Shown: positions 51,790 to 63,089 of the stretch, piece by piece
Layout of the letters: every line of letters starts with the position of its first letter
How positions within the stretch are numbered: the stretch's first letter is position 1
Source of the DNA: Choristoneura fumiferana
Taxonomy: Eukaryota; Arthropoda; Insecta; Lepidoptera; Tortricidae
Direction of reading: 5' to 3'
DNA: 64,000 nt
Assembly: GCF_025370935.1 (NCBI RefSeq)
Contig: NC_133472.1
Span: 17,088,979-17,152,978, forward strand
The notes under the pieces: generated by a model
The model's input: the letters and a program-made list of their open reading frames with translations, nothing else
Told to the model about the DNA's origin: nothing
The model's database searches: none
Translations under genes and position numbers: made by a program

Positions 51790-52800
51790 TGGGATGTTGA
51801 TGTGTGATGTGATGTACTCGTGTTTGTGTGTGTGTGTGTTTATGTCGGTGTATTTGTATTGTATAGTGTTGTGAAGTGTGACTTGGCAGTGTCCCGGCGC
51901 ATTTCGTGTCTAGTTTCTGGTTCTGTTGCCGTTGTCCGCGTTGAAGAATTTAATTTAAAAATATTTATTAGTTTGACATTTGGAGACCTTATACATCTCC
52001 ATTTCTTCATTTTAATAATTATTATTAGTTTTTGACCTTGGAGGCTTTTTACACCTCTGAAGATTGTATAATTTAATTAGTTTAATTTGACATTTAGAGA
52101 CTATATATACATCTCTGAATTATTTAGATTAGGAATTTTATTATTAACATAGGGACTTTATACATCCCCTTGCTATGTTTAAGGCTGTATATTGTTAAGC
52201 TTATGGATTTTAAACTTATATATTTTTAGTTTAAACTCTACTCACAAGCTCGCGACGTCGAAGTTCCCAAGACGATCCCATAGAGCTTATGGGAACGGAA
52301 GCAATACCATGCCCTCGGTACCGCTCTGCTTTCAGAGCATGACATGAGTGCGTGTGAGCTAACTTTGGGGGCGGCAGACGTGAACTGCCTTCGAAATCCA
52401 AAAGCTTAATGGTTACTTGACCTGAAATGTATATTTCAGAACTAAATTATTGTTATTATTATTTTAAAATTTATGACGGTGGAAGCATTCTACACTTCCA
52501 CTGAACGTAGATATAGTTTAGATATAGTTAGTGTTTAGGTTTTGTAACTAAGGGACCCCATACATCCCTGTATTATTATTATTATTGTACTTTTTTTGTA
52601 ATTTTTTCTTTAATTACTGTAGTTTTTAAGTATTTTATTTGTAATTTATTTTATTGTGAAAAAATGTCTGTCTGCCAAGTTACTTGCGGCGCATTCTTCT
52701 TGGCAATGATGGCCTTTCCGAAAGCGCTGGTAGTTTAAAAAATGACGTGTAAAAGTGTCCATGGCGGCCTATTTACTGAATAAATCATTTGAATTTGAAT
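51790..52800 (+). mobile_element. LINE 3' UTR, longest copy of the hairpin-bearing family
   Basis: Ends GCGGCGCATTCTTCTTGGCA, CTTTCCGAAAGCGCTGGTAG, ATAAATCATTTGAATTTGAA. It continues upstream without a reading frame for about 1 kb, so this looks like a 3' UTR only. Antisense sister copies at 17041 and 44772 share the 3' 300-400 bp. The ORF is absent, so the clade (Jockey/CR1-like) is inferred from the tail. Confidence 0.7.
51982..52569 (+). other. Array of six covarying hairpins in the LINE 3' UTR
   Basis: Stems: GGAGA/TCTCC (51982-52000), GAGG/CCTC (52041-52057), AGAGA/TCTCT (52096-52116), AGGGA/TCCC (52151-52168), GTGGAAG/CTTCCAC (52479-52501), AGGGA/TCCCT (52551-52569). Loops are 9 nt (once 11), start with C and end in TACA: CCTTATACA, CTTTTTACA, CTATATATACA, CTTTATACA, CATTCTACA, CCCCATACA. 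Stems differ by paired changes, which points to selection on RNA structure in the source element. Confidence 0.75.
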
Positions 52801-52990
52801 TTGAACTGCGACCCTAGCCAAGCTAATACTTGTATGATGAGTACAAATGTTTGTAGTAGGTACTTGAGTCTTGGATGTTTGTATCTATTTAAGTATATAT
52901 ATGTAAGTATGTCTACCCGTTGTTTAGCACCAAAGAACAAACTTTGCTTAGTTTGGGGCTGGGTCAGTTGGTGTAATTTGTGAGAGGATA
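52801..52990 (+). repeat. SINE 3' part
   Basis: GAGTCTTGGATGTTTGTATC, GTAAGTATGTCTACCCGTTG, TTTGCTTAGTTTGGGGCTGG; matches the 3' half of the SINE at 34560-34805, without its tRNA head. Confidence 0.65.
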
Positions 52991-53484
52991 TTATTATCAT
53001 TATTTCATCCATTGTATATTATTATCGTCAAATTTCAGTTCAATTATTTGATGATCAATATTATTTTCCAGTGATTATAATTAATTTTGGAACCCAATAT
53101 AATTATTTGATGGTCAATAATATTTCCGAGTAATTATTAAATAATATTTAGGTAACCGTTTTAATATTATTTGGTGATTCAATTTAGGTGACAGATCTAC
53201 TATTTAGGTCTTAAGGTACGCCAAAAATCTTTAACTAACACTCAATTCTCCATCTTAATGTTCACAGGGATCTAGTTTAAATGGCGCTTAGGATTATGAA
53301 TAGCAGAAAATATTTTTTTGGAGAAAAAATTAGTCATCGTAAATTCCAAACATTAAAGTACCTAAACTTACATGAAACAGAAAGAAGTAATCATAGGTTA
53401 TGCAGATCACTTCAGTAAAGTAGTGCTTCAAGGGTTTTACTTTCGATTCTAACCATGTTACTTTCGTCCTACCCCTAGAGGACA

Positions 53485-53665
53485 AAAGTAACAATCGTCA
53501 ATCATTTTTCAAAGCCTTTTAATGGCTTTTAACTATAAAAAATCGACCTCTTTTTAATGAAAATGTACGCATATATTATATATGCATATATGCGTAAATT
53601 TTCATTGAATAGAGTTCGATTTTTTATAGTTATGGCTTTGAAAAATGATTGACGATTGTTACTTT
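53485..53665. repeat. Long palindrome within the TIR element
   Basis: AAAGTAACAATCGTCAATCA at the left pairs with TGATTGACGATTGTTACTTT at the right, through a GCATATATTATATATGC-type centre. Arm length is about 80 bp. Confidence 0.7.
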
Positions 53666-53794
53666 AAGAAAAGTAGAGTATAAAGAAAAGCTTTATATAG
53701 GAAGGTAGCTATATTCATTTGAGCAAATACATAATGGATAGCAAATAATCGGAGCACAAATGCCAAATGTTACTTTTGTCCCCGGTCTCCCCTA

Positions 53795-54720
53795 CTTAAA
53801 TTTCACAAAGTACAAGTTCCACCGGCCACGGCTCGCCTTAGTCCTCAAGGGCAGCAGCGCGAACCTATCATGGATCCTGTTTACACGTATACGAATCCAA
53901 TTTTCTTTGAAGGCGGTCTGCAATCTACAATCATTATTTTTGCAAAGACAAATCCATTTCTGCGGTACGTGACTGTGAGGTAATGAGAGCTAATGGCGGC
54001 GGCGCTGTCATTACGCAGCCGGTCGGTGCGCGTGCGCGGGTAGTGCGCGCTGCACGAGCGCAGACCTCACGAGTGCTCGAAATGTGCGACATCGATATTA
54101 TTATGAATATTAAGTTACTATTTTCATTCGATTTAGGTTTTAGTACACATATAATGTTTCTTTTCATGTCTCAGCAAAATGCTAAAAATCAAGCTTATTT
54201 ACCAACCAACCAAACCTAAAACCTAAACTAAATAAAATAACCAAAACAACCTTTGGCCTCATCTGCACTTAAGATCAGTCAGTACCACTACCATGAGATT
54301 ACAGTGATGGCAGGCTATCCCCACTCGTCCAAGGCCGCGCGGTAAATACCGATCTCTAAGTGTATCCCAGAGGACACAATTGCTAGTCGGATGCCACGCC
54401 ACGCTACCTACAAGATACGTTTCCCGCACAAACAGCTCTCGTACGCAGCGCGTGCGTCCTGTGTACCTACCTAATGTCAAAAAAAAACCAAATGTCGCAC
54501 ATATTGCGCGGTGCACCAATGTACCAATCAAAAAACAAATAAAAAATTGTCTTTTTTTAAACTTCCGTACGACGAAGAAAGGTAAATGTTATTTCATTAT
54601 TTGCCTATACTTACGTATGTTTATTTACACGTCATAGAATTTATATTTTTTGTAGTTTTTTATTAAGGAACTACAAAATTTACCTACGACGATTCGAAAC
54701 TGTTTCTTACAGTTTTTGTA
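53795..54720. other. No gene; CpG-rich patch at 53960-54085
   Basis: The patch (GGCGGCGGCGCTGTC, GCGCGTGCGCGGGTAGTGCG, CACGAGTGC) looks unique and CpG-rich, like a regulatory element or 5' exon. No splice-supported frame is seen. Confidence 0.4.
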
Positions 54721-55705
54721 TATCGTCGGTCGGCAGGCAAAAGTACTAAAGCGACACTTTGGGCTAAAATGAGTTATGCATATCACCAGAATCAGCGAAT
54801 TTTTCTGCATCAAACTGTCTAGGTTTCAAAGTGATTGGAGCAAAATTTAACTTTTTTTTGGCGCTTTAGTCTTTCAAAAAACGCTTAAATTTGGGAAGCA
54901 AATCACTTAATGCAGCATCACTTTCATTATTTATTTAGTACTGTTACCTTTTTGCCATTTTTCGATTTACTGTCGTTCAGTCTTTTGCCATTTATCTAGT
55001 TTGCAAATGTTGGACGTTTAGTATTTTGTGCAAAAAAAAAGAAAATACCTTTGTCACTTTAGTAATTATGCCCTCCCCGAGTTGAAGTTTTATACACCTT
55101 TAGTCATTTGGTTGTATTGATAAGAATTAATTTATAAGAATTTAGCTATTTGTTCTTAAAAACTAAAACATACGTTTGGCATTTTAGCCATTTTAACATA
55201 TACAAAAGCATACAATCAAATAGGATTAGCAAAAACACTTCACGAAATATTATAGATTTGGTGAAATTAGTCATTACTCTTGACCTTTATCGTGTATTAA
55301 AAAGTTTTTGTTTGTTTGGTATATAGAAACATCATATTTTCTTAAGATTTATAACTTTATTTATGAATTATAATGATTATTACTCCTTAAAACTTAAAGT
55401 TCTTTTTATGTTGCCAAAGGATAAAAGAAAATAGTATGTATGTATGTACTCTTAATTGTACAAAACAAAAGAAACACAACACAATTGACCCACTTTGAGA
55501 TACTAGTACAAAGGCGGACTTATCCCTTTAAGGGATCTCTACCAGGCAACCTCAATAGTAAATCTATTTCAAAATTTTGTAATTATAATTTGATCGCTAC
55601 GGTTCTGTTTGCATCGAATAAAGATGATGTTCGGCCCTAAGTATTTGAAATGTAGAGTAAGAAGTATTAATTTGTTTTTATTAATGTTACATAAATAGCT
55701 TAAGT

Positions 55706-57100
55706 TTAGTCCAGAAGGCCCCCTCGAGTTGTCACTGGCGCAAAGGTAGCCATCAAACTGGCCGCATTACCACGTTGAATGGCGATAGACAATCTTTGCA
55801 CCAGGGTACGAATCCGCGCGAGCGTAAGCGTGAGACCCCCATTCCGTAATTCGACGTCCCACTTCCCGAATGTAAACAATAGCCTCAAACGCAAGAGGAA
55901 CAAAATAATAGTTACTCAGTGCCGAATAATTCTCCCGTTTTTTGACCGCAAAATCCACCGCGGATTGCCGCAGACTATTCAGCTGAGGTGCGAGGCGGCG
56001 AAAGTACTGACGCACGTAACGTCCGACAGCAAACACTTCCCGTTCTGCCATGGCACTAAAGTTAAGCCATCTGGCCTTTTGCTGTCGGTTCGACAGAGGA
56101 CCGGAGGCTCCAGAACGCAGAGGATGTTGGCGGATATTAAAGCCCTCTTCAGCATGTCAAAGAGAGCGTAGTGGCGCGGAAATTTTCCTGAACACCGACA
56201 AGAACTCAACGCGTGAAATGGTCAGGGTGCGTACCGGTGGCTAGGTATAACAACTTTAGATATATTATTGGTCGATACAACTTTCAGTGGGTATAATGAA
56301 TTATTGGTATAATCTGGAATACGTAATACTATTATAATAATAATGTGTTATGCCAATAAAGTAGGTTTGGTTAGAATTGCGACCCTATCAAGAAACGAAA
56401 CTGCCTGAAAACTAGGTTAGGTTAGAATTGCAACTCCAACGATTTCATAAAGAAAACTAAATTATATCTACACATTATACTACTAAATACTTATAGCATA
56501 ATATTGTGAAATTATGTGTTATTTGTTATACCGATCATCTTAAGCCCTGATGGCCATTTGCTTCCACCATGGAGCCGCAGATGCATTTATGAGGCACACA
56601 AACATCGCTGCCCAGGCGGAGAGCTACTGCCACCCACAATGAGTCGTTGTCCAGAAGTATTTCCAAATAAGGAGCAAGCAAAGCCCATAACCACGCTCCC
56701 GCTTTGATTTTTGATACCGACTTCAGCCTGGCTAAATCCACCCTAGTGGCACACCCACCCACAAGTGCCAGAGCGTCTCTAGCCCCCACGTCATCCCAAA
56801 CTCGTTATATCAGCGGAGCCCGAGGCAGCGACGCTATTAGGTGTCGAGCCGTCCACCTCGCCAGTGCACCATGCACAAACGGAATGGTAACCCGATGGGG
56901 TTTCATGAAAATTTTTAATTTTAAGAGACAAGGCTACTATAATAACTCCATGTGCTGATGCGAGGAAGACTGGCAAGCCCACATTCTCCACACGCCGCAA
57001 ACTAAGACCAAACTTGAACATGGGACTTGGTTGAATTTAGTAGTGACGGGCAGGCTTCCTCCAGGTCGCATTCTGTCCTTAAGACTATAGAGTCCAAACG
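55706..57100 (-). pseudogene. Decayed retroelement C-terminal half (KRPDG type), antisense
   Basis: Reading right to left: GLSLRRVENVGLPVFLASAH, DALALVGGCATRVDLARLKS, DNDSLWVAVALRLGSDVCVP, then after an inserted 295-bp element SGKFPRHYALFD, DSKRPDGLTLVPWQNGKCLL, NYYFVPLAFEAIV and LQRLSIAIQRGNAASLMATF. Frames are broken in several places. Same family as 48190 and as the plus-strand copy beginning at 57110. Confidence 0.7.
56246..56540. repeat. Inverted-end element in the antisense retroelement
   Basis: GTATAACAACTTTAGATAT starts the left end and GTATAACAAATAACAC the right end on the minus strand; GTATAAT, ATTATAC and TATAATG words fill the arms. The centre has AGGTTTGGTTAGAATTGCGA and TAGGTTAGGTTAGAATTGCA. 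It interrupts the retroelement at the codons for His-Gln-Gly. Confidence 0.55.
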
Positions 57101-57109
57101 TCCAAAGTA

Positions 57110-58595
57110 TATGAGGCCGGTGTGTGGGGGGCCGTTCGCGTGCTAATATCAGATCACTCGGTAGCACCTCCGGGTCTTGAGACGCTTGTGTTCTTGCGTA
57201 CGAAGCATCCTCCCGCGTCCCACACGTTAAATTTCCCTCGGGAGCCGGATCGGTCCATTCAAGCCTTGCCGGTAAACTTGGAGGATGTGGTGCGAGCACT
57301 AGGGTCATTCCATAATGGGTCAGCCGTGGGCTTAGACGGAATTCGACCAGCTTATTTTCAGCTGGGTTTTGGAACACTGAGGGGGTGTGAGGTCACGATC
57401 CACAACACGCACTTTCGTCACGGAACCCGGAAATCCAGACTGTGTCGTCTTGAAGTAGGATCTCAAGAACGCGTCCAATACTGGCGAGAGGGATGTTCTG
57501 TTAGGCGAAGTGGAAAAATACATTCCCACCCTGTACCTTTTTACACCAGGTCTATCCTTCTTACCTTGTCTACGGCGATTCTCAAATTCTTTCGCAGGTG
57601 GGTGCGCAGCAGGGAGATCAGCTTGGACCGCTTACCTTCAGTCTTGCTATTCACGAAGCACTGTCGTCTCGAAAATCACCTCTTAATATTTGGTATTTAG
57701 ATGATGGCACCTAAGAGGGGAAACCTAAGGTCGTAAAGCAGGAATTGGCTTTCCTTATTCCCCACTGAGAGGTATAGGACTAAAGGCGAATATGGGACAG
57801 GTTTACTGCTGCTAACCCGCCTGTTCTCCTTCTTTAACTTCTTTAAGATCTTTCTTCCTGGTCTCAAAGGGCGAGGGCTTTACACGAGACCTTTACCCTC
57901 TTGGGTTCTTCTATTTTCCAAGAGGCCATTTCTAGTGCACTAGAGACCCGGAAGCGTCTATTTTGCTCGCCCAGTAACGTTTGAAGAGTATTAATACCCA
58001 TCTCATCTTGACTGTGTTTCGCAGTTCCAAAAGTAACCTATTTTTTGAAAACCACTCCAATGGTTGTGTTCGGGTAAAACTTCTTCTTTTGACGTCACGT
58101 TGAGAGATACAAAGGAGACTGTATTGAACGTGTCCCTTGCGGATGAGCAATGGGTCCAAGCGTCCTTGGCCATATGTAACGGTGGTCTCGGTTTGCGACG
58201 TGCGGCGGATGTGGGCTTGCCAGCGTTCCTCGGATCGGCACATGGAGTTGATGGCCTTATCTCTTAAATTTTTAAATCTCATAAAGGTTACCAATACCAT
58301 TTCGTATGTGGATCCGCAGATACAATGAGATTGGGATGACGAGGGTGGCTAGAGACGCTCTGGCACGGCCTGTGGGTGTAACCACTGGGCTGGGTTTGGC
58401 CAGGCTGAAGTCGGCATCAAAAGTCAAAGCGGGAACGTGGTTAGGCGTTGCCTGTTCCTTATTTGGGAACACTCTTGGACAACGACTCATTGCGGGTGGC
58501 AGTAACTCTCCGCCTGGGCTGCGATTTTTGCGTGCCTCATAAATGCAGCTGCGGCTCCATGGTGGAACCGAATGACCATCAGGGTGTGTTATATG
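57110..58595 (+). pseudogene. Decayed retroelement with reverse transcriptase motifs, sense
   Basis: Pieces in several frames: LETLVFLRTKHPPASHTLNF, GSFHNGSAVGLDGIRPAYF, QLGFGT, an RT motif A-like DLKNASNTGERDVLLGEV (57455-57510), GAQQGDQLGPLTFSLAIHEA and the motif C box WYLDDGT (57691-57711) followed at once by a stop. Then GLGLRRAADVGLPAFLGSAH, GLARLKSASKVKAGTWLG and CGSMVEPNDHQG. It lies head to head with the minus-strand copy. Confidence 0.75.
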
Positions 58596-58597
58596 AC

Positions 58598-59387
58598 CAG
58601 TATAACAACTTTAGATATACTTTCACTAGATATAAAAGGTATTTGGCATAAATACTAGTAATTCATTATACCCACTGAACGTTATATCGAACATAGGTTA
58701 TATCACATACATTATACCATCAATCAGGCCTGCGCGTCTGTTCCAGACGAATTTTGGCGTGTTGCCTGTGCACAACGTCTTTGGTGGCTGACTAGACCGA
58801 TGCGAGAGCGACATGTCCGTCCACATCTTTGACAAGCGAAGTCTGCGGATGTTGGTGCAGAACGGCCTTGGTGTCGTTTCTGTCTCTTGTCAACAAATGC
58901 ATTGAGCCAGGCAAGCCTTCATCGCAATACTTGCGGCCCTCCAACACACGTCTGTGCCAATCACTGCATTTTTCCGCCAGCTTTTCTCAGTCTAGGTGGT
59001 CAATTTTGAAGACGGCCATGTCTCACTTAACGCAGTCCTTAAATCTCAGCAAAGGTCTCACGACGTTAAATTTGGCATTATACCATATTACTGTTAGGGG
59101 CTGTTTCACCATCCATTGATTAGCGTTAAACCGAAGGTTAAATGTGATGCCGTCTCCGTCTATTCGAACAAAACAAATAGAGACGGCATCACACCTAACC
59201 ACCAGTCAACACTAATCAATGGATGGTGAAACAGCCCCTTAGTATATTAATAGTTTGGTATATTACAAGTCCATGATACCGGATAGTTAGATCATGAGAA
59301 AATAACAAATGTTGTTGTACCAATAGTGCATTATATTTCTTAATCGTTATATAGACCAATATTATATCTAAAGTTGCTATAGCAACC
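58598..59387. repeat. Second inverted-end element, same termini
   Basis: GTATAACAACTTTAGATAT at the left and, on the minus strand at the right end, CTATAGCAACTTTAGATATA. It again begins just after the His-Gln-Gly codons of a retroelement copy. A Harbinger-type MITE is nested at 59097-59238; 58735-59090 holds unassigned sequence. Confidence 0.5.
59097..59238. repeat. Harbinger-type MITE with TTA duplication
   Basis: GGGGCTGTTTCACCATCCAT and its exact complement at the right, TTA on both sides (59094-59096, 59239-59241). Interior GATGCCGTCTC...GAGACGGCATC also pairs, giving a nearly complete foldback. Confidence 0.8.
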
Positions 59388-60261
59388 ATGACGCATCAGT
59401 TTGTTACTCAGGTTTCTTACTTATTAGGTACTAATAAGTACTATAATGTTGAATGAATGATTTATTTGTATAACATAGAAAAAAATTGTTCTGAATTTTT
59501 TGTTGAAATGCTAATTAAAGTTATTACCTACAGAATAAATTAAGGTATTTTACGTATTATTTCATCCTTAAACCTAAGCGTATGCTTTGTATATACACCA
59601 AACATACTAGGACATGATAATAATAAAAACACCTCAAAAAATAATAGTGAAAAAAAACCTTTTGTGCATTTAGTTATAAATCAGATGGTGCCTTTGTGAT
59701 TAATTACCTTATAATATTATCAAAAGTCTAGTGTTAGTAACAGTTAAAGTTAAGTTATTGAAATTTTAGCATAGATGATTAATATTTATTATAATTAATT
59801 AATATTATTTATATAATTTCTGTTCAGTAGGTACTTTGGAATATTTTTTTCCTTGCGATTTGGTAAATCAGCATTACGAACAGTTTGATAAGAAAAAAAA
59901 TGTGTGTTGTTAGTAAAAACATACTAAATTTATTGAGAAGTAAAATCACATTAGTTAATTTGAAATATGACGTTTGAGGTAAATTTTTACGTTTAGTCTT
60001 TTTGCCTGATTGCATTTGCTCGATGACTAGGGGACAATTTACTAAAGCGACACTTACCTCCTAAACCAGTGGGTTTTGCGTTGAATTATTAAAACCTTAT
60101 TATAGTCTATTAAATTATGTGTCATATATTCCTGGAAATTTCAAAATTGGTTGTCTGGTTAAAAAGTTATGATTTTTTTTCGTAAAAAAAAAACTTTAAA
60201 TCGCTCTCCTGTAAAGTTGACAAAGTGTCGCTTTAGTACTTTTGCCTGCCGAGCGACGATA

Positions 60262-60639
60262 TGTATTTCACGTGATTTTAACACCCTATTGACTTAAAAG
60301 AAGGAGGAAGTTCTCAAGGCGACTGGTTCTTTATCAAAATGATTTTTTTATGTCTTTACCTCACAACTCCGCCATTTATCAACCGATTTAAAAAAAAAAT
60401 TCGTGTAAAAGCTTTCAGGCTCCCGATGGTCCCGTATAAATTTGGTTCAGATCGGATTAGGATTCTAGTAGGTTTTTATAACAAAAAAACATTTAGTATT
60501 TTATTCGTTTTCTTTATTTGATGCAAGTCTGGCTTAGATTTTTTAAATAAATATATTACTACATAAACTATGTCATTGTTCAGTTAATAAAATTCAATCA
60601 GTTATTTGTTTTGTGGAATCACCTTGCCCCTGAATACCT
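60262..60639. other. No gene seen
   Basis: A+T-rich; a 60-aa frame at 60339 has no motif. Confidence 0.4.
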
Positions 60640-60833
60640 AAAATACCAAACGAACGAAGGCGCGAGAAAAAGCTAGCGTTTACGTAACGGAGGCAACCCT
60701 AGCGCACATTTCAATGAATTTGCGTCTCCCGCGCCCTGATAGGAGCATCGATAGCGGTGTGGTGGCATCGCCCTCCGTCCATCCAAGTGGTGTATCTGTT
60801 TTACGTAGTATCTTGTATATAATCTGTGGTACA
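60640..60833 (+). promoter_or_regulatory. Possible non-coding exon or promoter patch
   Basis: CpG-containing unique stretch (AACGAAGGCGCGAGAAAA, CGTCTCCCGCGCCCTGATAG) ending near a consensus donor TACAG/GTAAGA at 60833. It could be an alternative first exon of a rightward gene. Nothing confirms transcription. Confidence 0.25.
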
Positions 60834-61766
60834 GGTAAGATAGGGGCAAATCACGGTCAGTTTTTTGTAAAAAAAAACATTTTTATTTGAGTTTAGATCG
60901 TTTTCAATTACCTACAAACATTATCAGATTTGTCTGCCATATCGGACCGTAGGTTGTTGATGAGACGTTCATTCTCCATTCGAGTCAGAAACTAAGTACC
61001 TAATCAATTGAAACTTTGACAAACTACATAGAAACCCTGTTTAAGTACTTATCATAAAATCCGGCAAAGCGATATAATAATACACTGCATAGATGTCTGC
61101 TATGACTGTATCTGTAAGTACCGTCAACGCCATTTGAATGCAGCTAATTCTTGATAACGTGGATTTTCATTAGATGTTTTACAACTTTATAGTAAAACCA
61201 GCCAAATCGATTATTAGGTACCACGGCGGAAGGACAAGTCGTAAAACATGATTAATTTAGACTCAGCATCGGCAACCTAATGTCTTTCGTTTAAAAGAAA
61301 AAGTTTACCTACTTAAAACGATTTACCACCTGTCCCTGGCCTTGATTCAGACCAATATGAAAATCCCATAATGTGCATAAAGGTAAATTTAAAATTTCTA
61401 ACAAATGCATAAAGCTTCATATCAATCGGCATAAATAAGAGGTAGGAATGGTCCAACTACTACTGTTTTTTTTTCTTTTTGGATTAGATAATCCAAAAAT
61501 ACACTAGAACATTTCCGAGAAGCAACTTCCTCGAAATATCGGTTTTTGTGTAGGACAAAAATCAAACCCGCGCACTAAGCGTAAGCAGAAAAATAAGTTT
61601 GTATTTTTTACTATTTCTACCCTCTCCCCTCCCCCAGACTCGTTAAAAGTGGCATAAAAAAAAGAAAAGCAGTGCAAAGATAAGTTAAAGGCAACTTCCG
61701 TCTGATAAGTGTTTTGGGTAATACTTAACGAGTGTAATGTAGGTAGGTGTAGTGGTTAGGTACGTA
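60834..61766. other. No gene seen
   Basis: A+T-rich; no repeat family recognised with confidence. Confidence 0.4.
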
Positions 61767-61863
61767 CAGTCGAGTTCATAAACGTGTGAGCAAAAATTTA
61801 ATTAAAAATATCTGTGTTCAGATATTTTTCTTCAAAATGCTCACAAGTTTATGAACTCCACTG
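61767..61863. repeat. Mariner-type MITE, TA-flanked
   Basis: CAGTCGAGTTCATAAACGTG and TTTATGAACTCCACTG with TA on each side; a 97-bp sister of 15137-15262. Confidence 0.8.
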
Positions 61864-63089
61864 TACTCTTAAAATGGAGAGCGGAGCGGGTGATGATTGC
61901 AGCATTTGTGGCTGCTTCTTCATTAATTAAATAAAACTTCCGGGTTCCTGGGTGATCTAGGATTAACTATTAACTTCTAAAAGGTTTAAATTATAAACCA
62001 TTTAGATGTTAGTAGCTTATAAATTTTTATGTGCAGATAAAGTCAAGTAATTTCAAAGTGCATGCAAGACATAGAAACATAGCGAAGATGATATGTGTCC
62101 ACCCTCATGTAAAATCTTATTACCTATAAAAAAAAGTCTTTCATTTTCATTAGCAAATACAAATTCCTGATTTACTTTAGCTTGCACATTTTATGCAAGT
62201 AGCATCTTAATATCTTATACCTACATGTAGGTATGTATTTATTTAAGGTACCTACGTGTGCTATATTATTGTATGTCCTCGTTAGTTTAATACCTAACCA
62301 CGTATGCCAATTTTTACACAAAAATATGCAACGTAGGTAAACTACAGGGTATTTATGTATGTTTTACCGGATTTTTGAGTTTTGAGGTAGAAATATATAT
62401 CATCATCATCATGCCATCCTATACATATACGTATTCATATTTAATTATTTACAGTAGGTATACAATATTTCGTTACATATGGAACAATCTTGGAGAAAAT
62501 ATGGAACTATGGAATTATTTTTCTTGTTCTGCTTTAAGTAACGTCAGTCAAATGAATGCATTTAGAACAAATCTGTCGCTCAGCTCAAATTGTCTATTCA
62601 AGAATTATGTTGACTGACTTGAGTGTTATTCAAAAGCTGTTGTACTTAATTTTTAACCGAACGAGCGTTAAAGGCCGCTCGGCTGACGCATTCAATTGAG
62701 CAGATTAATTGGCGAGCAGTGGACTGTACACGCTCGACTCAACGCGGCGTTGGGTGTGAACTATACTTGTTTACGAGTATACAATGGTAGTAACGCAAAG
62801 CGGTTTAAACACCCATGATTTCACTCCTAATATTGAGCCTCATAGGTATCTATAATATTTCATTTACCTAATTTTAAGAATAACTTTCAAGTTCACTAGG
62901 TTTAAAGGTGAACATCGACCTTATATAGGTGTAATAGTACATTACTGCAGAGGCCGCGAAATAGGGGATTGCCGGCAAAGTTGTTATAGATGGTCGAGTG
63001 TTAACGAGGCCGACAATACCTGTTCGCGCCCGAGGCTTGTATATAGTGCTTTTCTCAAATAAATCCAAGGAAATAATACCATTATACTG
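61864..63089. other. No gene; CpG-containing patch at 62660-62760
   Basis: The patch AAAGGCCGCTCGGCTGACGC to CTCAACGCGGCGTTGGG looks unique. The rest is A+T-rich, with an (ATC)n run at 62400. Confidence 0.4.

Larger units (their letters stand above)
51340..53215. repeat. Word-repeat element with G+C-rich centre (GATCATCAAAATTC words)
   Basis: The left arm (51340-51530) has CGATCATCAAAATT three times and ATAGATCTGTCACCTAA. The right arm (53030-53215) has the complement sense, including TTAGGTGACAGATCTACTAT and ATTTGATGATCAATATTATT. The centre AGGTTTGGTTAGGTACGACG...AGCGAAGCGAG is at 51548-51585. LINE and SINE pieces separate centre and right arm. Confidence 0.5.
51251..53792. mobile_element. 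TA-flanked TIR element containing nested repeats
   Basis: GGGGAGATTGGGAAAAAAAG at the left mirrors TTTTGTCCCCGGTCTCCCC at the right, with TA on both sides (51249-51250, 53793-53794). Terminal words recur near the right end (GGACAAAAGTAAC at 53480, GTTACTTTCGTCC at 53457). Inside lie a word-repeat element (about 51340-53215), LINE 3' sequence and a SINE tail. No transposase remains visible; layered insertion is inferred. Confidence 0.6.
54721..60261. mobile_element. 5.5-kb element with 41-bp TIRs and TGTA target duplication
   Basis: The left end TATCGTCGGTCGGCAGGC continues AAAAGTACTAAAGCGACACTTTG. The right end, read on the minus strand, is the same over 41 nt with one mismatch (position 9). 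TGTA flanks both sides (54717-54720, 60262-60265). The outer arms carry degenerate copies of the terminal word (TTTAGT, TTTTGCC, TTTTGCCATTT, CACTTTAGTA). The interior holds two decayed retroelements in opposite orientation, two smaller inverted-end elements and a MITE. I see no transposase. Superfamily unknown. Confidence 0.75.

Noticed and set aside
54259..54531. 90-aa minus-strand frame
   Set aside because: It has a few protein-like words but no recognised family, no splice signals in phase and no good start; kept as unassigned spacer.
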